Positions 51,427-59,089 of a DNA stretch of 64,000 bases are shown here, piece after piece. Where the stretch lies: NCBI GenBank assembly GCA_035565335.1, contig DATMSO010000089.1, positions 25,764 through 89,763 of the forward strand, read 5' to 3'. How positions within the stretch are numbered: the stretch's first letter is position 1; every line of letters starts with the position of its first letter. Both the position numbers and the translations under genes were made by a program. The notes beneath the pieces were generated by a model that saw only the letters and a program-made list of their open reading frames with translations, made no database searches and was not told where the DNA came from. Origin of the DNA: Methylovorus sp035565335. GTDB lineage: Bacteria > Pseudomonadota > Gammaproteobacteria > Burkholderiales > Methylophilaceae.

Positions 51427-53607
51427 TTGCCAAAGACCATTAAAAACGACGAATTATCGCTAGTTGTTCAAGCGAAACATCACAACCCTCACAGCGTGCT
51501 GGGATTACATGTGCATGATGGACAGCACAGTTTTCGCGCATTTTTGCCACACGCCCATCAGGTCTGGCTCAAATTGGGGCATGCTTGGGAGAAGCTTACC
51601 CCGAGCGAGGTAGAGGGATTTTTTGAATGGTCAGGGCCGGTGCCGCCTGAAAGCCCCTGTCAGCTCAGGATTGAGCAACATGGTCAAACCATTGAGACCT
51701 GGAACCCTTATTCCTTTGGCCCCATGCTCAGCAATGATGAGTTGTATCTGCTGGGTGAAGGCAGGCTCAAGCTAGCCTATCGCACCCTGGGTGCCCATCT
51801 GTGTTCTCACCAAGGCGTCGCAGGCGTACGGTTCGCCGTTTGGGCGCCAACAGCCGAGCGCGTAAGCGTGGTCGGTGACTTCAATCAATGGGATGGCCGC
51901 GTTCATGCCATGCACTGCCATGGCTCCAGCGGCGTATGGGAACTCTTCATCCCGCAGCTCACTGAAAATCAGCTTTATAAATTCGAAATTCGTAATCGCA
52001 ATACCGGCCATCTCCATATTAAAACCGACCCCTACGGCTTCAGTTTTGAGGCGTTGCCAGGGACAGCCAGCAAGGTTACCCGACTGGATGGCTATCAATG
52101 GCAGGATGATGCCTGGCTGAAAGCGCGTGCAGAGCGCGATTGGCTGCATGCGCCACTCAACTGTTACGAAGTCCATCTGGGCTCTTGGCGACGCGATGAG
52201 CACGGCCATTTTCTTGGCTATCGGCAGCTGGCGGAGCAACTTATTCCTTATGTTCAGGACATGGGATATACCCATATCGAACTATTGCCGATCTCGGAGC
52301 ATCCACTGAACGAATCCTGGGGTTACCAAACCACGGGCTATTTTGGTATCACCAACCGCTTTGGCAGCCCCGATGATTTCCGTTATTTCGTCGATCGTTG
52401 CCATCAGGCCGGCATAGGGGTGATTCTGGATTGGGTGCCGGGGCACTTCCCCAAGGATGACTGGGCACTGGCTCGCTTTGATGGCTCCGCACTGTACGAA
52501 CATGAAGATCCGCGCCTGGGTGAACACCAGGACTGGGGTACCTATATTTTCAATTACGGGCGCAATGAGGTTCGTAACTTCCTGATCAGCAATGCCTATT
52601 ACTGGCTGAAAGAATTACACATTGATGGTCTGCGCGTGGATGCTGTGGCCTCCATGCTGTATCTGGACTACTCCCGCAAGGAAGGCGAGTGGCTGCCTAA
52701 CAAGTTTGGCGGGCGCGAGAATCTGGATGTCATCGACTTTTTGCGGCAACTCAACATGATGGTGCACGAGGATTTTCCTGGCGCACTGACCATTGCCGAA
52801 GAATCGACCTCTTTCCCCATGGTATCACGGCCGGTTTATCTTGGCGGACTGGGCTTTTCCATGAAGTGGAACATGGGCTGGATGAACGATACGCTGTCCT
52901 ATATGGGGAATGACCCGATACACCGCCGCTACCATCAGCAAAAGCTCACCTTTGGTCAGCTCTATGCCTATACCGAAAACTTCCTGCTGCCCTTCTCGCA
53001 TGATGAGGTGGTGCATGGCAAACGATCATTGCTGGAAAAAATGCCTGGAGATAGCTGGCAGAAATTTGCCAACTTGCGCTTATTGATGGCTTACCAGGCT
53101 ACTATTTCCGGTAAAAAACTCAGTTTCATGGGCAATGAGATTGGCCAGAGCCGCGAATGGAATGTCAACGCATCTCTCGATTGGCAATTGCTCGGCGAAC
53201 GTTTTAATCAGGGCATCCAGCGCCTCTGCCGCGACCTTAATCATGCTTATAAAAACTATCCGGCATTACATGCACTGGACTTTGAGCAGGCCGGCTTCCA
53301 CTGGATAGACTGTAATGATGCAGAGCAATCCACCATTAGTTTTGTGCGCTCAGGGCGGGCGGGCGAAACGCTGGTGATATTGCTGAATTTCACGCCGGTA
53401 CCCCGCATGCAGTATCGCATCGGCGTCCCCCATGCCGGCGTGTATCGCGAGCTGATCAACACCGATGCCGAGTGCTATGGCGGCAGCAATCTGGGCAATG
53501 GCGGCTTGCTGCATAGTGAAGCTGTGCCCTGGATGGGATGCCAGCACTCGATTGAACTTACCTTGCCACCGCTTGCCGGATTGATATTGCAGCCCGAATC
53601 TGCATAA
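51427..53607 (+). CDS. glgB: 1,4-alpha-glucan branching enzyme GlgB (GH13)
   Basis: 726 residues with two N-terminal CBM48-type modules (WLKLGHAWEKL; VRFAVWAPTAERVSVVGDFNQWDG) and a GH13 barrel: LDWVPGHFPKD, GLRVDAVASMLYLDY (nucleophile Asp), IAEESTSFP (acid/base Glu) and FSHDEVVHGKRSL. Makes alpha-1,6 branches in glycogen. Start is a TTG at 51427 without a clear ribosome-binding site, so it could begin elsewhere nearby. Confidence 0.94.
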   Translation: MPKTIKNDELSLVVQAKHHNPHSVLGLHVHDGQHSFRAFLPHAHQVWLKLGHAWEKLTPSEVEGFFEWSGPVPPESPCQLRIEQHGQTIETWNPYSFGPMLSNDELYLLGEGRLKLAYRTLGAHLCSHQGVAGVRFAVWAPTAERVSVVGDFNQWDGRVHAMHCHGSSGVWELFIPQLTENQLYKFEIRNRNTGHLHIKTDPYGFSFEALPGTASKVTRLDGYQWQDDAWLKARAERDWLHAPLNCYEVHLGSWRRDEHGHFLGYRQLAEQLIPYVQDMGYTHIELLPISEHPLNESWGYQTTGYFGITNRFGSPDDFRYFVDRCHQAGIGVILDWVPGHFPKDDWALARFDGSALYEHEDPRLGEHQDWGTYIFNYGRNEVRNFLISNAYYWLKELHIDGLRVDAVASMLYLDYSRKEGEWLPNKFGGRENLDVIDFLRQLNMMVHEDFPGALTIAEESTSFPMVSRPVYLGGLGFSMKWNMGWMNDTLSYMGNDPIHRRYHQQKLTFGQLYAYTENFLLPFSHDEVVHGKRSLLEKMPGDSWQKFANLRLLMAYQATISGKKLSFMGNEIGQSREWNVNASLDWQLLGERFNQGIQRLCRDLNHAYKNYPALHALDFEQAGFHWIDCNDAEQSTISFVRSGRAGETLVILLNFTPVPRMQYRIGVPHAGVYRELINTDAECYGGSNLGNGGLLHSEAVPWMGCQHSIELTLPPLAGLILQPESA

Positions 53608-53651
53608 GGCCTGCATCACATTCGCTGATTTATTAATAAAATGTTAATTAA

Positions 53652-53705
53652 GCCAGTCTAGACTAGGCTGGCAGTATCGAAATATCGTAAAAATAGTTAG
53701 ACTAG
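53652..53705 (+). promoter_or_regulatory. Near-palindrome and repeat upstream of pgi
   Basis: GCCAGTCTAG-A-CTAGGCTGGC (53652-53672) has 10-bp arms with one mismatch and a one-base centre, typical of a dimeric operator. TAGACTAG in it (53659-53666) recurs at 53698-53705. Lies in the 174-bp gap between glgB and pgi. Confidence 0.5.
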
Positions 53706-53781
53706 TAGCCAAATGCCACCCAACAAGTGCGCATACCGCTAACAACTCAACCTTCCAATACCGAATAAACTAAAAAACTGC

Positions 53782-55437
53782 ATGAGTAATCCAACAAATT
53801 TGCCTGTATGGCAACAGCTGCAACGTCACTTCCAAGACATTTTCCCTCTGCAAATGCGCGACATGTTCGCGCAAGATGACAAGCGATTTGAAAAATTCTC
53901 GCTGCAACTGGGTGATTTGTTGCTGGACTATTCCAAGCATCGCATCACGGCCGAGACCATGTCTTTGCTATTCACCCTGGCGCGGGAGACCGATGTTGAA
54001 CAGTGGCGTGAACGGATGTTCAGCGGTGAAAAAATCAACTTCACCGAGAACCGTGCGGTACTGCATACAGCACTGCGCAACCGCAGCAATACGCCTGTGC
54101 TGGTCGATGGCAAGGATGTCATGCCGGATGTGAATCGCGTGCTGGCACAAATGCGCAGCTTCAGCGAACAAGTCCGCTCCGGCGAGTGGAAAGGCTATAG
54201 CGGCAAGCGTATTACCGATATCGTTAATATCGGCATTGGTGGCTCCGATCTCGGCCCGGTGATGGTCTGTACCGCGCTCAAGGCATATGCCAGCCCTGAT
54301 CTGAATGCGCATTTCGTATCCAATATTGATGGTGCCCACCTGGCGCAAGTGCTGGAGAAGTGCCAGCCGGACACCACCCTATTCATCGTCGCTTCCAAAA
54401 CATTCACCACGCAGGAAACCATGACTAACGCGCGCTCTGCCCGCACGTGGTTCCTGCAGGCTGCGGGCGATGAAGCCCATGTGGCCAAGCACTTTGTCGC
54501 GCTGTCTACCAATGCCAAGGCGGTGAGCAGCTTTGGTATTGATACTGCCAACATGTTTGAATTCTGGGACTGGGTCGGCGGCCGTTACTCGTTGTGGTCC
54601 GCGATTGGCTTGCCTATCGCACTCTATATCGGCATGGACAATTTCGAGCAACTGCTGGAAGGCGGGCACGAAATGGACCAGCACTTCCGCAGCGCGCCAC
54701 TGGAGCAAAACCTGCCAGTGATCATGGCCATGCTGGGCATCTGGTACAACAACTTCTTTGAAGCAGAAACGCACGCCATCCTGCCGTACGATCAGGGCCT
54801 GTCACGCTTTACGGCCTATCTGCAGCAGGCAGATATGGAAAGTAACGGCAAGTTCGTCAATCGCGCCGGTGAACGCATCAACTACACCACCGGCCCGATC
54901 ATCTGGGGCGAGTCCGGCACCAATGGTCAGCATGCGTTTTATCAACTGATCCATCAGGGCAACAAGCTGATTCCATGTGACTTCCTCATGCCGTTGCACA
55001 GCCATTACGCGATTGGCAAAAATGGCGATGAGCATCACCATATCCTGATCGCCAACCTGCTCGCGCAAACCCGTGCATTGATGCAAGGCAAATCTGCCAA
55101 AGAGGCCAAGATCGAGCTGGAAGAGCAAGGCCTGGATCACCAAACCATCATGAAGCTGCTGCCGCATCGCGTGTTTGGCGGCAACCGCCCGACCAGCACA
55201 ATGCTCTTCGACAAGCTGGATCCAAAAACCCTGGGTAAGCTGATCGCGCTGTATGAGCACAAGATCTTCGTACAAGGCATCGTCTGGAACATCAATTCAT
55301 TCGATCAGTGGGGCGTGGAATACGGCAAGCAGATTGCCCAGAAGATTCTGCCGCAGCTCACCGATGGCAAGCTGACATGTGATTATGATGAATCCACCAA
55401 CAAGCTGATTGACTACATCAAGTCACAAAACATTTAG
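53782..55437 (+). CDS. pgi: Glucose-6-phosphate isomerase
   Basis: 551 residues, the full length of the bacterial enzyme. Signature blocks: VNIGIGGSDLGPVMV, SKTFTTQETMTNA, GGRYSLWSAIGLPIAL, GESGTNGQHAFYQLIHQG and FDQWGVEYGK near the end. Interconverts glucose-6-P and fructose-6-P, linking the formaldehyde-fixing sugar phosphate cycle of methylotrophs to glycogen stores. Own upstream region with a candidate operator; terminator downstream. Confidence 0.96.
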   Translation: MSNPTNLPVWQQLQRHFQDIFPLQMRDMFAQDDKRFEKFSLQLGDLLLDYSKHRITAETMSLLFTLARETDVEQWRERMFSGEKINFTENRAVLHTALRNRSNTPVLVDGKDVMPDVNRVLAQMRSFSEQVRSGEWKGYSGKRITDIVNIGIGGSDLGPVMVCTALKAYASPDLNAHFVSNIDGAHLAQVLEKCQPDTTLFIVASKTFTTQETMTNARSARTWFLQAAGDEAHVAKHFVALSTNAKAVSSFGIDTANMFEFWDWVGGRYSLWSAIGLPIALYIGMDNFEQLLEGGHEMDQHFRSAPLEQNLPVIMAMLGIWYNNFFEAETHAILPYDQGLSRFTAYLQQADMESNGKFVNRAGERINYTTGPIIWGESGTNGQHAFYQLIHQGNKLIPCDFLMPLHSHYAIGKNGDEHHHILIANLLAQTRALMQGKSAKEAKIELEEQGLDHQTIMKLLPHRVFGGNRPTSTMLFDKLDPKTLGKLIALYEHKIFVQGIVWNINSFDQWGVEYGKQIAQKILPQLTDGKLTCDYDESTNKLIDYIKSQNI

Positions 55438-55460
55438 CCTTAACACCATGCGGTTAACCC

Positions 55461-55499
55461 GCAATAAAAAAGCCCCGAATATCGGGGCTTTTTTATTGC
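55461..55499 (+). terminator. Bidirectional intrinsic terminator
   Basis: GCAATAAAAAAGCCCCGA and TCGGGGCTTTTTTATTGC form perfect 18-bp arms around ATA. Ends pgi (+) and, from the other side, the sppA run (-). Confidence 0.94.
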
Positions 55500-55560
55500 T
55501 CTATTTTGTTGATGCACATGACCAGACCGGCTCAGCCGTGTCTGGCAACTGCCTCAATGA

Positions 55561-56511
55561 TTAATGCATCTTCATACCACTGAATACTGTCCCCATGGCA
55601 GCATTGCCCATGGAAGCGCCAATACGCTTGGCAAATTTGTCTGCCAGCCCTTCACGCGCGGTGAAGTCGACGATTTTCTCCTGCTTGATGATCTCGCGCG
55701 CGACGTAATCCGAGCTGCCGAAGCCATCTGCCAGGCCCATTTGCACGCTGGTCTCACCACTCCAGAATAAACCGCTGAACGTATCTTCGGTTTCTTTCAG
55801 ACGCTTGCCGCGCCCTTCACGCACCACTGTAATGAATTGCTGGTGAATCTGGTTGAGCATGCTCTGCGCGTATTCCTTGTGCTTGGGATTGACGGGAGAG
55901 AATGGGTCCAGCATGGCCTTGTTTTCACCTGCGGTCAGCAAGCGGCGCTCAACGCCAGCCTTGTCCATGATGCCGGTGAAGCCGAAGCCATCCATCAGCA
56001 CACCAATCGAACCGACGATGCTGGCTTTGTCGACAAAAATCTTGTCGGCCGCCACCGCGATGTAATAGCCACCCGAAGCGCAGATGTCTTCCACCACGGC
56101 GTACACCGGGATATTCGGGTGCAATTTGCGCTGACGATGAATCTCATCATTGATAATACCTGCCTGCACCGGGCTACCACCAGGACTGTTGATGCGCAGG
56201 ATAATGCCCTTGGTATGTTTGTTTTCGTACGCGGACTCGAGGCTGCCAATTACGTCATCGGCATTCACCTGGTCGTCGCTGCCAATCACGCCGGAGATAT
56301 CGATAATCGCGGTGTGGTCGCTATTGGCACTGCTGTCGCCGCCTACCCAATCCATCGCATAGAACAGCAGCATGAACAGGTAGATAAAGGTTAGGGATTT
56401 GAAGAGCACGCCCCAGAAACGGTTGCGGCGTTGTTCCCGAATGGCGGCAAACGCCAGCTTTTCCAGCGTTTGACGTTCCCAGTTCGGATCGTGTTGATTG
56501 TTGTCAGACAT
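55561..56511 (-). CDS. sppA: S49-family signal peptide peptidase SppA (short form)
   Basis: 316 residues, half the E. coli length as in many bacteria. One N-terminal helix (about 32-52) anchors it; the peptidase shows GIILRINSPGGSPVQ, DICASGGYYIAVAAD (nucleophile Ser), IVGSIGVLMDGFGF and AGENKAMLDPFSP with the likely catalytic Lys. Degrades leftover signal peptides in the inner membrane. Overlaps the Rieske gene by 8 bp; last of a four-gene run from rluC. Confidence 0.9.
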   Translation of the reverse strand: MSDNNQHDPNWERQTLEKLAFAAIREQRRNRFWGVLFKSLTFIYLFMLLFYAMDWVGGDSSANSDHTAIIDISGVIGSDDQVNADDVIGSLESAYENKHTKGIILRINSPGGSPVQAGIINDEIHRQRKLHPNIPVYAVVEDICASGGYYIAVAADKIFVDKASIVGSIGVLMDGFGFTGIMDKAGVERRLLTAGENKAMLDPFSPVNPKHKEYAQSMLNQIHQQFITVVREGRGKRLKETEDTFSGLFWSGETSVQMGLADGFGSSDYVAREIIKQEKIVDFTAREGLADKFAKRIGASMGNAAMGTVFSGMKMH

Positions 56512-56866
56512 GCTTCAGACTTTCAAGGTTAATGAAAACAAAGGAATCCCGCTCGAATACGGGAAGCTGCTTGAGGCTGCGGCCTTTGCATGGCCCCATC
56601 ACACAATACCCGCTATCTGGCAAAAAGTGCGCGCCATGTGTGGCACAAATAATATAGTGCTGTGTCAGATCGAAAAAATCACCGGGATTCCAATCCAACT
56701 CCACCGGCACATGCGCACATTGATTGATAAATCCGCAGACCTTGCCCTGGTAGCGCACCACGAATCCCGTAACGCGCGGCCCAAATTCCGGCAGATCAAA
56801 GCGCACACCCTGCCCTTTTTCCAGCAGGCTGGCGCTTTCGCAGATCAGGCGTTCATTATCAGCCAT
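56504..56866 (-). CDS. Rieske [2Fe-2S] domain protein
   Basis: 120 residues, a single Rieske domain with cluster ligands NQCAHVPVEL (C-x-H) and ICATHGAHF (C-x2-H). No signal peptide, so a cytoplasmic ferredoxin-like protein of unknown partner. It is commonly encoded between an SppA and a HAD phosphatase beside rluC/rne in betaproteobacteria. Overlaps both neighbours. Confidence 0.87.
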   Translation of the reverse strand: MADNERLICESASLLEKGQGVRFDLPEFGPRVTGFVVRYQGKVCGFINQCAHVPVELDWNPGDFFDLTQHYIICATHGAHFLPDSGYCVMGPCKGRSLKQLPVFERDSFVFINLESLKHV

Positions 56867-57504
56867 TGATTTAATTTAGTAAATTCATCGAAATGGGCAA
56901 GAGGCGCATGCGGTAGCAGGCGCTCCAGCGGGTGGGCACCGTAACTGACGCCGAGACTGCGCACGCCGGCATTGCTTGCCATCTGCAAATCAAAACTGGT
57001 ATCTCCTATCATTAGCGTACGTTCAGGCGAGGCACCCACTTCCTCCATCAGCTCATGGATCATCTGCGGGTGCGGCTTGGAATGACATTCATCCACGCAG
57101 CGGGTCGCATGAAAATAATGGCCTATGCCACTGTTTTTCAAGGCGCGATTCAATCCCGCCCGCCCTTTGCCGGTCGCCACGGCCAAGGCAATGCCCCGCG
57201 CATGCAGCTCCGCCACGGCCTCAGCTGCGCCGTCAAACAAGGGAATCTCGTTTTCGCCACTGTTGTAATAGAGTGCATAACGCGCCATCAGTTGCTGAAT
57301 CTTGGTTTCAGGCACTGTGCCAAACAGCTCGATCAGCGCCTCGCGCAAGCCCAGACCAATGATACCGCTGGCCGCCTCCTGCGTAGGCAATGGCAAACCG
57401 ACGTCCACACTGCCCTGGCAGATGGCGTCAACAATCAGTTGGGTGGAATTGGCGAGCGTGCCATCCCAGTCAAAAATAATCAGATCAAATTGCGTGCTGC
57501 GCAT
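56845..57504 (-). CDS. HAD-family hydrolase (phosphoglycolate-phosphatase-like)
   Basis: 219 residues, HAD subfamily IA. Motif I FDWDGTLANS (nucleophile Asp), motif II VATGKGRAGLN, motif III KPHPQM and motif IV MIGDTSFDLQMA. The cap domain is alpha-helical. Substrate unknown; the gene resembles Gph-type enzymes. Overlaps the Rieske gene by 22 bp, and follows rluC after 39 bp. Confidence 0.88.
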   Translation of the reverse strand: MRSTQFDLIIFDWDGTLANSTQLIVDAICQGSVDVGLPLPTQEAASGIIGLGLREALIELFGTVPETKIQQLMARYALYYNSGENEIPLFDGAAEAVAELHARGIALAVATGKGRAGLNRALKNSGIGHYFHATRCVDECHSKPHPQMIHELMEEVGASPERTLMIGDTSFDLQMASNAGVRSLGVSYGAHPLERLLPHAPLAHFDEFTKLNQWLIMNA

Positions 57505-57543
57505 GGGGACTCTTGCTTCTATCTTGATATTAAGGATTCGGGT

Positions 57544-58542
57544 TTAAGGATTTTTAGTGGCCTGGGATTTTTCCAGCGAGGTGAGGAAGGCTTGCAACGC
57601 AGCCGGCAAAGGCGCAATCAGCTTCAGTTTATCGCCAGACAAGGGGTGACGGATGCCAGTTTCGGCGGAATGCAGAAACATGCGTTTCAGCCCGCGTTTT
57701 TGTAGCGCTTTGTTGAGCGCAAAATCCCCGTATTTATCATCACCGGCAATCGGAAAGCCCAGATGCGCCAACTGCACGCGCAACTGATGGGTACGGCCCG
57801 TGATCAATTGCGCTTCCAGCAGGGTGAATTCACCATATGACTTCTTCAGATGAAAGATGGTTTCCGAATTCTGACCTTCCTCTTCCACAGTTACCTTGCG
57901 CTCACCGTTTGCCGTGACATGTTTTTGCAAAGCCAGCACCACGCGCTTTTTCTTTTCTTTCCAGTCGCCGCTGACCAGCATGAGATAGCGCTTGTCCATA
58001 TGATTCGCCCGCATGGCTTCATGCAGGCCGACCAGTGCGCTGCGCTTTTTTGCCACCATCAGCACGCCTGAGGTTTCGCGATCCAAGCGGTGCACCAACT
58101 CCAGAAACTTGGCATGCGGACGCTCCAGACGTAACTGCTCGATTACTCCACGGCTGACTCCGCTGCCACCATGGACGGCAAAGCCTGCCGGCTTGTCGAG
58201 GACTAGCATCGCCTCATCTTCGAAGATCACGGATTGTTCAAACTTGGCCGTAACCGGGCGCCCCTCTTCAGCTGCCGGCTGTGGTTGGACCCGGATAGGC
58301 GGCACACGCACCAGATCGCCGAGCTGCAGGCGGTAAGTGGCGTCAATACGCTTGCTGTTGACCCGCACTTCGCCGCTGCGCAATATGCGGTAGACATGGC
58401 TTTTCGGCACGCCTTTAAGTGTTTTGGTGAGGAAATTATCAATGCGTTGGCCAGCCGAGCCTTCGTCCACTGTCAGCATGGCGGCACTGTTTGGCCCAAT
58501 CGCGGCCCCATTTGCATTACTTGCTTTGCTTAAATTAGTCAT
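57544..58542 (-). CDS. rluC: 23S rRNA pseudouridine synthase RluC
   Basis: 332 residues. An S4 RNA-binding domain at about 25-90 (RIDNFLTKTLKGVPKSHVYR, SGEVRVNSKRIDATYRL) precedes the RluA-type catalytic domain with HRLDRETSGVLMVAK (catalytic Asp) and GRTHQLRVQLAHLGFPI. Converts U955, U2504 and U2580 in E. coli. ATG 58542 with TAGGTGAG upstream is chosen; the frame stays open to 58698 but the added residues do not fit. Divergent from rne. Confidence 0.93.
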   Translation of the reverse strand: MTNLSKASNANGAAIGPNSAAMLTVDEGSAGQRIDNFLTKTLKGVPKSHVYRILRSGEVRVNSKRIDATYRLQLGDLVRVPPIRVQPQPAAEEGRPVTAKFEQSVIFEDEAMLVLDKPAGFAVHGGSGVSRGVIEQLRLERPHAKFLELVHRLDRETSGVLMVAKKRSALVGLHEAMRANHMDKRYLMLVSGDWKEKKKRVVLALQKHVTANGERKVTVEEEGQNSETIFHLKKSYGEFTLLEAQLITGRTHQLRVQLAHLGFPIAGDDKYGDFALNKALQKRGLKRMFLHSAETGIRHPLSGDKLKLIAPLPAALQAFLTSLEKSQATKNP

Positions 58543-59089
58543 CTCACCTATACTACGAAAATCTCGAAATAAATGCGCTAAGCGCTTATTCGGGAATGAA
58601 TTGATGTTTGAAAAAACACCGTGAAAAATACCTTGGTTAACTCGCTCGCCAAATAAAATATCGTAGCGATTTTCTGCAACATTACTAATTGCGCTCAAGC
58701 CGCTGCAAACCAGAATCGCTAATAAATGCGCGGCCAGGAATTGCTGGAACTAAAGAATTTTAGCCGATATGACGGCTAACCAGAGACAGAATTAAAGCAC
58801 CGAGGTTTAAAGCAATCCGTTAACGATACCTTTCGTCAACTAAATCAGTCTGATACATCAAAAAGATCAGAATTCTTTTTTCCGCCATGCGACAGAATCG
58901 CAACCCGTGCGATGAAAAAAGCGGCTTAACCGCCTGGTTTTACCTCCTGCAGCAAACTCTGCTCACGCAGTAAAAGTGCACTCATATACACTGTGATTCA
59001 CAGGAGCACTCCCTGCCGGACATCAGCAATCCTGCTTGTCGTTGAAGCGACAAGGTCTGCCAGACCGCTTAGAGCGCGGGAGCCACATA
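58543..59089. other. 547-bp rluC-rne intergenic region, long rne leader
   Basis: No gene is seen. It must hold divergent promoters and the 5' leader of rne. Several stem-loops occur: GCGGCTTAACCGC near 58920-58932 and the pair at 59035-59065. In E. coli the rne leader is a target of RNase E itself; the size and structure here suggest the same kind of autoregulation. Confidence 0.55.
59035..59065 (+). promoter_or_regulatory. Two adjacent stem-loops in the rne leader
   Basis: CTTGTCG-TTGAAG-CGACAAG (59035-59054) followed at once by GTCT-GCC-AGAC (59055-59065), ending 24 bases before the rne start. Likely RNA structure near the ribosome-binding site. Confidence 0.5.
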
